Source: DATBLE01 sp963791425 (lineage in GTDB: Bacteria > Actinomycetota > Thermoleophilia > Gaiellales > Gaiellaceae). Taken from it: DNA of 64,000 nt. This document shows, one piece after another, positions 1-8,973 of the stretch (positions are counted from its first letter, which is position 1; every line of letters starts with the position of its first letter). Under the pieces are notes generated by a model. That model had not been told where the DNA came from, searched no databases, and saw only the letters and a list, made by a program, of their open reading frames with translations. The stretch covers positions 620,001-684,000 of the forward strand of contig CAWBSE010000004.1 in the NCBI GenBank assembly GCA_963791425.1, read 5' to 3'. The position numbers and the translations under genes were made by a program.

Positions 1-1200
1 GCCTGGACCGGTATCGGCCTCTCCGCGCTGGGTCTCTGGATCGCCTTGCCGCCGGTCGAGCTCCGCTCGCCGGTCACTCCGTTCATCCTCACGGGCATCG
101 CAGCGGCGCTCGGCGCCTGGGCGGCCGCGCGCGGCGAACAGAAGCTGGGCTGGGTGACGGTCGGGGTGGCAGGCCTGTGCGCGCTGCTGGCCTACGGCGC
201 GACCGTGTCGAGCGTCGCCCATCTCGACGGCGCCTTCACGTCGACCTCCGGCCCCGGCGTCGTCGACTGGGGCGTCCTCACCTACAACATGTTCATCTTC
301 GCGACGCCGCTTGCGTTCGCGGCGATCGGCGGCATGTTCGCCGAGCGGAGCGGGGTCGTGAACATCGGCCTCGAGGGGATGATGCTGTCCGGCTGCTTCT
401 TCGGGATTCTCGGCGCCGACAAGTTCAACTCGTGGGAGCTCGGCATCCTCACCGCCATGATCTCCGGCGCGGTGCTCGGCCTGATCCACGCGTTCTTCTC
501 GATTCACATGCGCTCCGACCAGATCGTCGGCGGCACGGCGATCAACTTCCTCGCCGTCGGCATCACGGGCTACTTCTACATCCAGATCTACGGGCTGAAC
601 GGGACGCCGGGTACAGGCGTGCCGTACATCCCGGACGTCAAGCTGAACTTCCTGAACCACATCCCGCCGAAGGACGCCGACCGGCCGAGCTTCTGGTACC
701 AGGCGTTCGGGCATCTGAACCTGATGATCTGGGTGCTGTTCCTCCTGGTCGTCGTCGCGTATTTCGCGCTGTTCCGGACGTCGATCGGCCTGCGGCTTCG
801 CTCCGTCGGCGAGCACCCGAGGGCGGCCGACACGGTCGGGATCGACGTGTACAAGATGCGCTACGGCGCCGTGATCCTCTCCGGGACGATCGCGTCGCTG
901 GGCGGCGCCTACCTGGCGGTCGGCTACGTCCACTCGTTCACCGAGAACATGACCGCGGGGCGAGGGTTCATCGGGCTGGCGGCGCTCATCGCCGGAGGCT
1001 GGCGACCGAGAGGCGCCTTCGCGTTCGCACTCCTGTTCGGCTTCTTCGGCGGCCTGGCGACCCGTGTCCAGGGCTACGGCTACGAGAGCCAGGTGCTCGT
1101 CCAGTCACTGCCGTACGTGATCACGCTGATCGTGGTCATCGGCGTCATCGGCAGATCGATCCCGCCGGCCTCGGTTGGGCGGCCGTACGTCAAGCAGTAG
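1..1200 (+). CDS. ABC transporter permease, nucleoside/simple-sugar type (5' partial)
   Basis: Integral membrane subunit of an importer for nucleosides or simple sugars, of the BPD_transp_2 family (NupQ/YufQ-like). The frame is open from the first base, so the true start lies before the window. It has multiple hydrophobic segments and the family signature FAERSGVVNIGLEGMMLSG near residue 100. A second conserved loop, SVGEHPRAADTVGIDVYKMR, sits in the usual cytoplasmic position for contact with the ATPase. The other permease, ATPase and lipoprotein would be expected upstream. The substrate cannot be read from this subunit alone. Confidence 0.85.
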   Translation, partial: AWTGIGLSALGLWIALPPVELRSPVTPFILTGIAAALGAWAAARGEQKLGWVTVGVAGLCALLAYGATVSSVAHLDGAFTSTSGPGVVDWGVLTYNMFIFATPLAFAAIGGMFAERSGVVNIGLEGMMLSGCFFGILGADKFNSWELGILTAMISGAVLGLIHAFFSIHMRSDQIVGGTAINFLAVGITGYFYIQIYGLNGTPGTGVPYIPDVKLNFLNHIPPKDADRPSFWYQAFGHLNLMIWVLFLLVVVAYFALFRTSIGLRLRSVGEHPRAADTVGIDVYKMRYGAVILSGTIASLGGAYLAVGYVHSFTENMTAGRGFIGLAALIAGGWRPRGAFAFALLFGFFGGLATRVQGYGYESQVLVQSLPYVITLIVVIGVIGRSIPPASVGRPYVKQ

Positions 1201-1537
1201 CCCGTCGGGGCGCGGGAATCCGCGCGCATGGTGGTCGCTCGTGTGCGGGATCCTCGCGATCGCGGCGATCCCGGCCGGCACCGTCCTCGCCCGCGAGCTG
1301 AAGTCGGTGACGCTGGTCGACTCGTCCGGCTCGGTCGCGGTCGCGGCCCTGCTCGGCTGGGCGGCGATCATCCTTGCGCGGCGCGCCCGTGAGCGCGTGC
1401 AGATCACGCTCGGCCGCGCGGGTGGGGCGACGGCCGCCCGCGTGGGGCGGATCCTCGGGATCATCGGACTGCTGGTTGCGGGAACGGCGGCGCTCGCGCT
1501 CGCCTTCTGGGGCCTGCTCGCGCTCTTCGCCCAGTAG
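1175..1537 (+). CDS. small multi-pass membrane protein
   Basis: A 120-residue hypothetical protein that starts inside the end of the permease gene. Its N-terminal hydrophobic stretch follows NPRAWWSLVCGILAI, which resembles small DUF4190-type membrane proteins. Two further hydrophobic segments follow, separated by a basic loop (RRARERVQITLGR). The TTG at 1175 is the only start that keeps the NPRAWW part; a GTG at 1241 is the alternative. No function can be assigned. It may be transcribed with the permease. Confidence 0.5.
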   Translation: MGGRTSSSSPSGRGNPRAWWSLVCGILAIAAIPAGTVLARELKSVTLVDSSGSVAVAALLGWAAIILARRARERVQITLGRAGGATAARVGRILGIIGLLVAGTAALALAFWGLLALFAQ

Positions 1538-1568
1538 CCGTTTCCCGGCCACTCGCCGGGATAGCGCC

Positions 1569-1574
1569 TACAAT
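1569..1574 (+). promoter_or_regulatory. -10 box just upstream of rodZ
   Basis: TACAAT lies 8 nt before the ATG at 1583. Transcription would begin at or within a base or two of the start codon, giving a leaderless mRNA. No Shine-Dalgarno sequence is visible. The -35 element is not clear. Confidence 0.5.
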
Positions 1575-1582
1575 CCGCCGAC

Positions 1583-2305
1583 ATGTTCGAGATCGGCAAC
1601 AGCCTCCGCGAGGCGCGCACCCGCAAGGGCCTCGACTTCCCCGAGCTGGAGCAGGGGACGAAGATCCGCGCGAAGTACCTGCGTGCGCTCGAGGACGAGA
1701 CGTTCGAGACGCTGCCTTCCGCGACGTACGTGAAGGGCTTCCTGCGGACGTACGCGGACTACCTCGGCCTCGACGGCCAGCTGTACGTGGACGAGTACAA
1801 CGTGCGCTACGGCGCCGGCGAGGAGGTGCTCGAGCGGCGGGTGCGCGGGACGGCCAGCAGCACGCGGCGGCCGCACGTTCGGAAGCGGCGTCGGCTCGAG
1901 TCGAGGCTCGTCTGGCTGACGCTGATGGGCATCGGTGTCGTCACGGCGCTCGTGATCGCCGCGTGGAAGTTCGGGGGCGACTCGCACCAGCGCCTGCCGC
2001 TGAGCAACCCCGCCACGCAGCCGGCCCCGCGGGCAAAGCCCGGTCTCTTCATCCGCGCGGTCGGGGGCAACACGCTCCTGATCGTCCGCTCGGGCTCGGA
2101 GAGCGGCCGCCAGGTGTGGAACGGAACCCTGACCAGCGGCGACGCGCAGCGGTTCGGCACCGGCCACCGGCTGTGGGTCTACCTGGGCTCGCCCGAGAAC
2201 GTCCAGATGCGCCTGAACGGCACGCCGGTCACGGTCGGCGGCGCCAAGCCGCGCAGCCTGATGGTCACTGCGAACAACGTCGTCCCTGCCGGGCCCGGGA
2301 CCTGA
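1583..2305 (+). CDS. rodZ: RodZ-like HTH/transmembrane protein
   Basis: Cytoskeleton-associated membrane protein of the RodZ family, which links MreB-directed wall synthesis to the membrane. The N-terminal helix-turn-helix (HTH_25) covers about residues 3-70, including SLREARTRKGLDFPELEQ and YVKGFLRTYADYLGL. A basic linker precedes one membrane segment at about residues 108-128 (WLTLMGIGVVTALVIAAWKF). A C-terminal DUF4115-type beta domain follows. Length (240 aa) and order are typical. Its end overlaps the apparent beginning of cinA. Confidence 0.85.
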   Translation: MFEIGNSLREARTRKGLDFPELEQGTKIRAKYLRALEDETFETLPSATYVKGFLRTYADYLGLDGQLYVDEYNVRYGAGEEVLERRVRGTASSTRRPHVRKRRRLESRLVWLTLMGIGVVTALVIAAWKFGGDSHQRLPLSNPATQPAPRAKPGLFIRAVGGNTLLIVRSGSESGRQVWNGTLTSGDAQRFGTGHRLWVYLGSPENVQMRLNGTPVTVGGAKPRSLMVTANNVVPAGPGT

Positions 2306-3578
2306 GTCGCCGCGGCCGCGGGCCGCGATCGTCGTCACCGGCAGCGAGCTCGTCCGGGGCGAGCGCACGGACCTGAACGGCCCGTTCCTGGCTGCCCAGG
2401 CACTCGCGCTCGGACTCGAGCCGGCCCGCATCACGATCGTCGGCGACCGGCCGGACGAGATGGAATCGGCGCTCGCCGAAGGCTTCCGCGCAGATCTCTG
2501 CCTGGTCTCCGGTGGGCTCGGGCCGACGCACGACGACCGCACGGTCGAGCTGGTCGCGCGGGTCGCCGGCCGCGAGCTCGTGCTCGACGCCGGGCTGCTC
2601 GAGGAGATCGGCGGCGTGTCGCGCATGGTCGCCGAGCGGCTGAAGCGTCCGTACGCCGACTTCGAGCCGGGGGTGCGCAAGCAGGCGACGCTTCCGGCCG
2701 GGGCGATCTCGCTCGGGCTGGCCGGCACGGCGCCCGGGATGGTGCTCGACACCGGCCACGGTGCCGTCGTCGTGCTGCCAGGCCCTCCGTCCGAGCTGCA
2801 GCGGCTCTGGCCGCGCGCGCTCGAGACCGAGCCGCTGCGGCGGGTGCTGGAGCGCGCGCAGCCGACGGGACACCGTGTACTGCGGTTCTACGGAGCGAGC
2901 GAGTCGGCCGTGGCCAAGGCGCTCGCCGACGCCGGCGGGGACGGAGGCGGGGTGGAGGTGACGATCTGCGCGCGGGAGTTCGAGATCCACGTCGACCTCT
3001 TCGTCGATCCAGCCGCCGAGGGACGCGGGGAGGAGCTGGAGCGTGCGCTCGCCGAGCCGCTGGCGCAGTACCTGTTCGCGCGCGACGAGCGGCCCGTCGA
3101 GGCGATGCTCCTCGATCTCTGCCGTGCGCGCGGTCTGACGCTCGGCACGGCCGAGTCGTGCACCGGCGGGCTGGTCTCGGCGCGGCTGACGTCGGTTGCC
3201 GGTTCGAGCGATGTCTTCCAGGGGGGAGTGGTGGCGTACGCCAATGCGGTCAAGGAGTCCGGGCTCGGCGTGCCGACCGCGGTGCTGGCGGAGTACGGCG
3301 CGGTCTCGCCCGAGGCGGCGGCGGCGATGGCCGCCGGGGTGCGCGAACGGCTCGGAGTGGACGTCGGGGTTGCGGTCACGGGCATCGCGGGGCCGGGCGG
3401 CGGCACCGAGGAGAAGCCCGTCGGGCTCGTGTACCTGCACGCCGAAACCCCCGACGAGAGCCGTGGCCTCGAGTTCAGCTTCCCGTCGGACCGGGGCACG
3501 ATCCGCTCCCGGGCGACGGTCGCCGCCCTGCATCTCACCCGGCGTCTTCTGTCACATGACCGTGACATTCGCGTGTGA
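2286..3578 (+). CDS. cinA: CinA-like NMN deamidase / competence-damage protein
   Basis: Two-domain CinA family protein. The N-terminal MoCF-like domain begins AAIVVTGSELVRGERTDLNG and contains GGLGPTHDDRT. The C-terminal PncC domain carries TAESCTGGLVSARLT and VAVTGIAGPGGG; PncC hydrolyses nicotinamide mononucleotide to nicotinate mononucleotide in NAD salvage. Between the last upstream stop in this frame (2259) and the first conserved residues there is no ATG, GTG or TTG. The CTG at 2286 is the only near-cognate start giving a reasonable N terminus. Alternatively, removing one base from the GGGCCCGGG run near 2291-2299 would join rodZ and cinA in one frame. Gene order cinA-thpR-recA is sensible. 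Confidence 0.85.
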   Translation: MPGPGPESPRPRAAIVVTGSELVRGERTDLNGPFLAAQALALGLEPARITIVGDRPDEMESALAEGFRADLCLVSGGLGPTHDDRTVELVARVAGRELVLDAGLLEEIGGVSRMVAERLKRPYADFEPGVRKQATLPAGAISLGLAGTAPGMVLDTGHGAVVVLPGPPSELQRLWPRALETEPLRRVLERAQPTGHRVLRFYGASESAVAKALADAGGDGGGVEVTICAREFEIHVDLFVDPAAEGRGEELERALAEPLAQYLFARDERPVEAMLLDLCRARGLTLGTAESCTGGLVSARLTSVAGSSDVFQGGVVAYANAVKESGLGVPTAVLAEYGAVSPEAAAAMAAGVRERLGVDVGVAVTGIAGPGGGTEEKPVGLVYLHAETPDESRGLEFSFPSDRGTIRSRATVAALHLTRRLLSHDRDIRV

Positions 3579-4129
3579 TTTCGCCTGCTAGCGTCGGCGG
3601 GGATGGTTCGCTCCGGCTCTTCTGCGCACTCACGCTCCCCGCTGAGGTGCTGGACCGGCTGGTGGAATGGCAGGCCGGCCTCCCTGCGGGGAGCTATCGC
3701 CCGGTGCCGCGGGAGAACCTGCACATCACGCTGGCGTTCCTGGGGTCCCGCCCCGCGGCCGAGCTCGACGCGATCGCGGGGGAGCTGTCTGCCGCCTCCG
3801 GCGCCGCTGCGCCGATCGATCTGCTCGCGACGCGGTACCGCGAGACCCGCAGCGTCGGCATGGTCGCCTTCGACGACGTGGACGGAGCCGCCGGGACGCT
3901 CGCGCGTGACGTCCACGCGCGGCTGCACCGGCTGGGCGTCTACGAGCCCGAGTCACGGCCGTGGCTCCCGCACGTCACGGTGGTGCGCTTCCGGGAGCGG
4001 CCACGGCTCGAACCGCCGCTCCCCGTCCTCGGCGGGGTCGCTCCGTCCGGGGCGGCTGTTTACATGTCTCACCTGCGGCCGAACGGGGCCCAGTACGTCG
4101 TTGTCGCATCATTCGGCTTAGGAGGGTGA
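3575..4129 (+). CDS. thpR: RNA 2',3'-cyclic phosphodiesterase (2H family)
   Basis: Member of the two-histidine phosphoesterase superfamily (formerly '2'-5' RNA ligase', LigT/ThpR). Both catalytic HxT/S motifs are present: HITLAFLG near residue 50 and HVTVVRF near residue 137. Length (184 aa) fits the family. The GTG at 3575 overlaps the end of cinA by 4 nt. A TAGCGT box sits 8 nt before an ATG at 3603 in another frame, so a start near 3603 plus a one-base sequence error is a possible alternative. The recA ribosome site begins just before this gene's stop codon. Confidence 0.88.
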   Translation: MISPASVGGDGSLRLFCALTLPAEVLDRLVEWQAGLPAGSYRPVPRENLHITLAFLGSRPAAELDAIAGELSAASGAAAPIDLLATRYRETRSVGMVAFDDVDGAAGTLARDVHARLHRLGVYEPESRPWLPHVTVVRFRERPRLEPPLPVLGGVAPSGAAVYMSHLRPNGAQYVVVASFGLGG

Positions 4130-4131
4130 AG

Positions 4132-5265
4132 GTGGATCGCGAGCAAGCACTCGACGCGGCGCTCGGACAGATCGAGCGGGCATTCGGCAAGGGATCGGTC
4201 ATGAAGATGAGCGACCGGCCACAGGTTTCGGTGGGCGCCGTCTCGACCGGCTCGCTCTCACTCGACCTCGCGCTCGGCATCGGCGGGCTTCCGCGGGGCC
4301 GTGTCGTCGAGATCTTCGGCCCGGAGTCCTCGGGCAAGACGACCCTCGTCTACCACGTGATCGCCGAGGCCCAGCGCCGCGGCGGCATCTGTGCCTTCAT
4401 CGACGCCGAGCATGCGATGGATCCGTTCTACGCGAAGCGGATCGGCGTCAACATCGACGACCTGCTCGTCTCCCAGCCCGACACCGGCGAGCAGGCGCTC
4501 GAGATCTGCGAGTTGCTGATCCGCAGCGGCGCCCTCGACGTCGTCGCGATCGACTCCGTTGCTGCACTGACTCCCAAAGCCGAGCTCGAAGGGGAGATGG
4601 GCGACAGCCACGTCGGCCTTCAGGCCCGGATGATGAGCCAGGCGATGCGCAAGCTCGCCGGCACGCTCAACCGCACCGACACGATCTGCATCTTCACGAA
4701 CCAGCTCCGCGAGAAGATCGGCGTCATGTTCGGCAGCCCCGAGGTGACGCCGGGCGGCCGTGCGCTGAAGTTCTACGCCTCGGTGCGCCTGGACATCCGC
4801 CGGATCGAGACGCTGAAAGAAGGCGTCGAGGCGATCGGCAACCGGGTACGCGTCAAGGTCGCGAAGAACAAGGTCGCGCCCCCGTTCAAGCAGGCCGAGT
4901 TCGACATCATGTACGGCCAGGGGATCTCCTGGGAAGGCACCGTGCTGGACTCGGGGCTCGAGCGGAAGGTCGTGCAGAAGTCCGGCTCGTACTTCAGCTT
5001 CGAGGACGAACGGCTCGGCCAGGGCCGCTTGAACGCTGCGGCGTTCCTGCGCGAGCACCCGGACGTGACCCAGACGATCCTCCAGCGCATCCAGGTTCAA
5101 CTCGGAGACGACCAGATCGCCTCCGCGAGGCTCCTCCCGATCGCCGACGAGGCTGATCAAACCACTGCGGCCAAGAAGAAGGCGGCGGCAGCCGCGGCAG
5201 CCGCGGGTGAGGTGCCGGAGGAGATCGAAGTCGTGGTCGAGGTCGAGGAGCCGGTCGAGGCGTAA
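4132..5265 (+). CDS. recA: recombinase RecA
   Basis: Strand-exchange ATPase for homologous recombination and the SOS response. The start is the GTG at 4132, just after a GGAGGG ribosome site at 4121-4126; this gives the usual N terminus DREQALDAALGQIERAFGKG. Walker A is GPESSGKTT and Walker B is LDVVAIDSVAAL. The DNA-binding loop region lies around EGEMGDSHVGLQARMMSQAM. The C terminus is acidic and Ala-rich, as in other actinobacterial RecA. No GAACnnnnGTTC-type LexA box was seen directly upstream, so the SOS promoter may lie before the operon. Confidence 0.97.
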   Translation: MDREQALDAALGQIERAFGKGSVMKMSDRPQVSVGAVSTGSLSLDLALGIGGLPRGRVVEIFGPESSGKTTLVYHVIAEAQRRGGICAFIDAEHAMDPFYAKRIGVNIDDLLVSQPDTGEQALEICELLIRSGALDVVAIDSVAALTPKAELEGEMGDSHVGLQARMMSQAMRKLAGTLNRTDTICIFTNQLREKIGVMFGSPEVTPGGRALKFYASVRLDIRRIETLKEGVEAIGNRVRVKVAKNKVAPPFKQAEFDIMYGQGISWEGTVLDSGLERKVVQKSGSYFSFEDERLGQGRLNAAAFLREHPDVTQTILQRIQVQLGDDQIASARLLPIADEADQTTAAKKKAAAAAAAAGEVPEEIEVVVEVEEPVEA

Positions 5266-5268
5266 GCG

Positions 5269-5742
5269 GTGCCGTCTGAAGAGGCGGTGTCGGCCGAAGA
5301 GCGTGAGCGCCAGAAGGCGCTCGACCGTGCCGTCCGCGCGCTTGCGCGGCGTGACCACTCCGCCGCGGAACTGCGGGCGAAACTCGACCGGGCCGGGATC
5401 TCCGAGGACGCGCAGACCGACGCCGTCGGGACGCTCGAGCGCGTCGGCTACGTCGACGACGCAAGGTACGCGCGCGACCGCGCCGCGCACCTTGCCGGGC
5501 GAGGCTACGGCGACGAGTGGATCCGCGCCGACCTCGAGGCGAACGGGGTCGACCGCGAGACGGCCGAGCCCGCGCTGACGACGCTGGAGCCCGAAGTCGA
5601 ACGGGCCGGCAGGGAGGCGACGAAGGCGGGCGGGGGCACGCGCGCGGTCCGGACATTGGCCCGCCGGGGCTTCTCGGAGGACACCCTCGAGAGCCTGCTC
5701 GCGGGGGGCATTGCAGACGACCTGCCGGAGGGAGTAGGATAG
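5269..5742 (+). CDS. recX: RecA regulator RecX
   Basis: RecX binds RecA filaments and limits their activity. The 157-residue protein has the tandem three-helix repeats of the family, for example ALARRDHSAAELRAKLDRAG, followed by VGYVDDARYARDRAAHLAGR. The GTG at 5269 starts 3 nt after the recA stop, so the two are translated from one message. The C-terminal third is Gly-rich and less conserved. A GCGACC/GGTCGC hairpin at 5878-5894 in the following gap may end this transcript, but it lacks a U-run. Confidence 0.9.
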   Translation: MPSEEAVSAEERERQKALDRAVRALARRDHSAAELRAKLDRAGISEDAQTDAVGTLERVGYVDDARYARDRAAHLAGRGYGDEWIRADLEANGVDRETAEPALTTLEPEVERAGREATKAGGGTRAVRTLARRGFSEDTLESLLAGGIADDLPEGVG

Positions 5743-5991
5743 AAACGCTCCATCTGACGTTTTGCCTGCATACGACGTATTTCCGAATCGAACGTGAACC
5801 CGAGAGTCACTGAAACCGAGTTGATCCTCATGCAATCCACGGCTGCGCGGAGGGCCTGGACCTAGGTTCGTACCCGAGCGACCCTGGCGGTCGCCGTGTG
5901 CTTGTTTCGATTCGCGGGATGCGTCCGCGCCGGCTGGGCGGTGGATGGGGACTTGCGGCACCCGCCGCAGGACCGTCGACCCGGGGGCAGC
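5743..5991 (+). other. intergenic gap between recX and rny
   Basis: About 250 nt without a convincing gene. It is less GC-rich than its surroundings. It holds a short perfect hairpin (5878-5883 with 5889-5894, 5-nt loop). An open frame runs into rny from 5896, but its translation before 5992 does not resemble RNase Y, so I treat it as leader. Confidence 0.4.
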
Positions 5992-7524
5992 ATGGCGATC
6001 GGCATCGGCATCATCATCGGTCTCGTCGTCGGTGCCGCGCTCGCGTTCGGCCTGCTGGTGCTCACGGGCGGCTCCAGGCTCGCAGCGGCCCGCAGGACAC
6101 GGCAGCTGCTCCTGCAGGAGGCACGCCGTGAGGCCGATTCGCTTCGCCGCGAGGCCCAGCTGGAGGCCAAGGAGGAGTCCGCGCGTGTGCGCGACGAGCT
6201 CGAGCGCGACGTCAAGACACGGCAGGCCGATGCCGTGCGCGCCCAGGAGCGGCTGACGTCGAAAGAGGGTGATTTCGACCGGCGCGTCACCGAGCTCGAC
6301 CGCCGTGAGCAGGGGATCGCCGACCGCGAGGTGCATGCCCGCCAGCTCCAGGAGGAGCTGAAGACGGCGAAGGATCGGGAAGTGGTCGAGCTGGAGCGCG
6401 TCTCCGGCATGACCGTGAACGAGGCTCAGGCGGAGATCCTCGAGCGCTCCGAGGCGCAGGTCCGCCACGAGCTTGCCCGGCGCGTCCGGCAGATGGAGGA
6501 GGAGGCGCAGTCGGAGGCCCGCCGCCGCGCCCGCAACCTCGTCGCCGATGCCCTCCAGCGTGTGGCCGCGAGCCACGCCGCGGAGACGACCGTGTCGCTC
6601 GTCGAGCTCCCGTCCGACGACATGAAGGGCCGCATCATCGGCCGGGAGGGCCGCAACATTCGCGCCCTCGAGCATCTCACCGGCGTGGACATCATCATCG
6701 ACGACACTCCCGGCGCCGTCGTCCTCTCGTCGTTCGACGGCATCCGGCGCGAGGTGGCGAAGATCACCCTGATCAAGCTGATCGAGGACGGACGCATCCA
6801 CCCGGCCCGGATCGAGGAGATGTACTACCAGTCGAAGGCGGAGCTGGACGACCACATCCGCCAGGCCGGCGAGCAGGCCGTCTTCGAGGCGAACTGCGGC
6901 GAGTTCCCCGAGGAGATCGTCAAGATCCTCGGTCGGCTGCGCTACCGGACGAGTTACGGCCAGAACGTGCTCAAGCACACGCTCGAGGTCGTTCAGCTCG
7001 TCGGAATCATGGCCGCCGAGCTCGACGCAAGCGTCAAGACCGCCAAGCGCGCCGCGCTCCTCCACGACCTCGGCAAGGCCCTGACGCACGAGGTCGAGGG
7101 CTCGCACGCCGTGATCTCCGCCCAGTACGCCCGCCGGTACGGCGAGAGCCAGGGCGTCGTCCACGCGATCGAGGCCCACCACTACGAGGTTCAGCCGCAG
7201 ACGGTCGAGGCTGTCCTGCTGATCGCCGCCGACGCGATCTCGGCCTCCAGGCCCGGCGCACGCGGCGAGAGCCTCGAGGGCTACATCAAGCGCCTGGAAT
7301 CCCTCGAGGAACTGGCCGGGCAGATGAAAGGCGTCGACAAGGTCTACGCACTCCACGCCGGCCGGGAGATCCGCGTCATCGTCAAGCCGGAGGAGATCGA
7401 CGACGACGCAGCGGTGCTGCTCTCACACGAGATCGCCCGCGAGATCGAGGGACAGCTCGAGTACCCGGGGCAGATCAAGGTGACGGTCATCCGGGAATCC
7501 CGGGCCGTCGAATTCGCGAAGTAA
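5992..7524 (+). CDS. rny: ribonuclease Y
   Basis: Membrane-anchored endoribonuclease that initiates mRNA decay. The chosen ATG (5992) follows a GGGGG run and gives the typical N-terminal membrane anchor IGIGIIIGLVVGAALAFGLL. A long coiled coil follows (about residues 30-190). The KH domain has GRIIGREGRNIRALEHLTGVD. The HD domain carries the catalytic pair in AALLHDLGKAL and the later EAHHYEV. Length (510 aa) is normal. RNase Y is not general in Actinobacteria but is expected in Thermoleophilia-like lineages. Its place after recA-recX recalls Firmicutes gene order. Confidence 0.95.
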   Translation: MAIGIGIIIGLVVGAALAFGLLVLTGGSRLAAARRTRQLLLQEARREADSLRREAQLEAKEESARVRDELERDVKTRQADAVRAQERLTSKEGDFDRRVTELDRREQGIADREVHARQLQEELKTAKDREVVELERVSGMTVNEAQAEILERSEAQVRHELARRVRQMEEEAQSEARRRARNLVADALQRVAASHAAETTVSLVELPSDDMKGRIIGREGRNIRALEHLTGVDIIIDDTPGAVVLSSFDGIRREVAKITLIKLIEDGRIHPARIEEMYYQSKAELDDHIRQAGEQAVFEANCGEFPEEIVKILGRLRYRTSYGQNVLKHTLEVVQLVGIMAAELDASVKTAKRAALLHDLGKALTHEVEGSHAVISAQYARRYGESQGVVHAIEAHHYEVQPQTVEAVLLIAADAISASRPGARGESLEGYIKRLESLEELAGQMKGVDKVYALHAGREIRVIVKPEEIDDDAAVLLSHEIAREIEGQLEYPGQIKVTVIRESRAVEFAK

Positions 7525-7639
7525 CTGCAAGAAACCGGGGCTCCCGGGGCACCCCATCCCACCACCCACTGCCGATCGTAACGACGAAGACGTCACGTGT
7601 CTGTGCCGTCTTCGAGTCGGAAGCGTGAAGACACCCGCG

Positions 7640-7645
7640 TACACT
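7640..7645 (+). promoter_or_regulatory. -10 box just upstream of miaB
   Basis: TACACT ends 8 nt before the GTG at 7654, again predicting a leaderless message. This helped choose 7654 rather than the earlier in-frame GTG at 7597. Confidence 0.5.
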
Positions 7646-7653
7646 GTCGGGCC

Positions 7654-8973
7654 GTGAAGCGGTACTTCGTCACCACCTTCGGCTGCCAGATGAACGCCCA
7701 CGACTCGGAGCGGATCAAAGGCATGCTCGAGTCCGCCGGGCTGGGCGAGGCGGTCAGCCAGGACGAGGCGGACGTCCTCGTCTTCAACACCTGCACGATC
7801 CGGGAGAAGCCCGACCAGCGGCTCGCCGCACACCTCGCGCAGGCGAAGGCGCTCAAGGACCGCGACCCGGAACGGGTGATCGCGGTCGGCGGGTGTTACG
7901 CCGAGGCGCAGCGGGACCGGATCTTCGAGCGCTACCCGTTCGTCGACGTGGCGTTCGGGCCGGGCTCGATCGCGCACCTCGGTGACTGGCTCGACGGCGT
8001 CGCACCGCGAAGCGCGTTCGGGACCGGGGAGGAGCGCCGCTTCTCGGCGATGCTGCCGCTCCACCGCGAGCGCCGGTTCCAGGCGTGGGTTCAGGTCTCG
8101 ATGGGCTGCAACTCGAAGTGCGCGTACTGCATCGTCCCGGCCGTACGCGGCCGCGAGCAGTCGCGGCGCCCGGGAGACGTCCTCGCCGAGGTGACGGCCC
8201 TCGCCGCCGAGGGCGTGCGTGAGATCACCCTGCTCGGCCAGAACGTCAACTCGTACGGTCGTGACCTCGTCCCCGACATCGACACGGGTTTCGCCGAGCT
8301 GCTGCGCGCCTGCGACGCGGTCGACGGGATCGAGCGTGTCCGGTTCACCAGCCCGCACCCGAAGGACTTCCGGCCGGACGTGATCGAGGCGATGGCCGAG
8401 TGTGCCGCCGTGTGCGAGCACGCGCACCTCCCGCTCCAGTCGGGCTCGACCCGGCTGCTCAAGCAGATGCGCCGCACGTACTCGCGCGAGCGGTTCCTCT
8501 CACTCGTCGCCGAGATGCGCTCCGCGATCCCCGACCTCGCCCTCACCACCGACCTGATCGTCGGGTTTCCCGGCGAGACGGAGGACGACTTCCAGCAGAC
8601 GGTGTCTGCAGTGGAGGAGATCGGCTTCGACGGCGCCTTCACCTTCGTGTTCTCGCCGCGGAACGGCACCGAGGCGGCGGACATGACGGATCAGGTCGGC
8701 GAGGACGTCAAGCTCGACCGGATCGAGCGGCTGATCGATGTCGCCCAGCGGTCGGCCGCCGCCCGCAACGCCGAGCGCGTCGGGCGCGTGGAGGACGTGC
8801 TCGTCGAGGGGCCGAGCCGCACCGACCCGAGCGTGCTTCGCGGCCGCACGCGCCGGAACACGACCGTGAACTTCACAGGGGTCGCGGAACCGGGCGATTT
8901 CGTGCCGGTCCACATCGCAGGGAGCACGTCGACCACGCTTCGCGGCGACCAGGTCGTGCTCGCAGCCGTGTAG
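7654..8973 (+). CDS. miaB: tRNA (ms2i6A37) methylthiotransferase MiaB
   Basis: Radical-SAM enzyme that converts i6A37 to ms2i6A37 in tRNAs reading codons that start with U. The N-terminal UPF0004 domain has three cysteines for the auxiliary cluster (TFGCQMN, NTCTIRE, GGCYAEAQ). The radical-SAM CxxxCxxC is in MGCNSKCAYCIVP. A TRAM domain ends the protein. Starting at the GTG at 7654 gives KRYFVTTFGCQMN, matching the family N terminus. MiaA, which supplies its i6A substrate, is two genes downstream. Confidence 0.95.
   Translation: MKRYFVTTFGCQMNAHDSERIKGMLESAGLGEAVSQDEADVLVFNTCTIREKPDQRLAAHLAQAKALKDRDPERVIAVGGCYAEAQRDRIFERYPFVDVAFGPGSIAHLGDWLDGVAPRSAFGTGEERRFSAMLPLHRERRFQAWVQVSMGCNSKCAYCIVPAVRGREQSRRPGDVLAEVTALAAEGVREITLLGQNVNSYGRDLVPDIDTGFAELLRACDAVDGIERVRFTSPHPKDFRPDVIEAMAECAAVCEHAHLPLQSGSTRLLKQMRRTYSRERFLSLVAEMRSAIPDLALTTDLIVGFPGETEDDFQQTVSAVEEIGFDGAFTFVFSPRNGTEAADMTDQVGEDVKLDRIERLIDVAQRSAAARNAERVGRVEDVLVEGPSRTDPSVLRGRTRRNTTVNFTGVAEPGDFVPVHIAGSTSTTLRGDQVVLAAV

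Noticed and set aside
4081..4140. LexA/SOS box directly before recA
   Set aside because: No GAACnnnnGTTC-like palindrome is present; recA is read through from the upstream gene with only its own ribosome site here.
4258..7356. Open minus-strand frame of more than 1000 codons opposite recA, recX and rny
   Set aside because: It lies opposite three certain genes; long antisense frames arise from third-position GC bias. Its translation has no recognisable domain.
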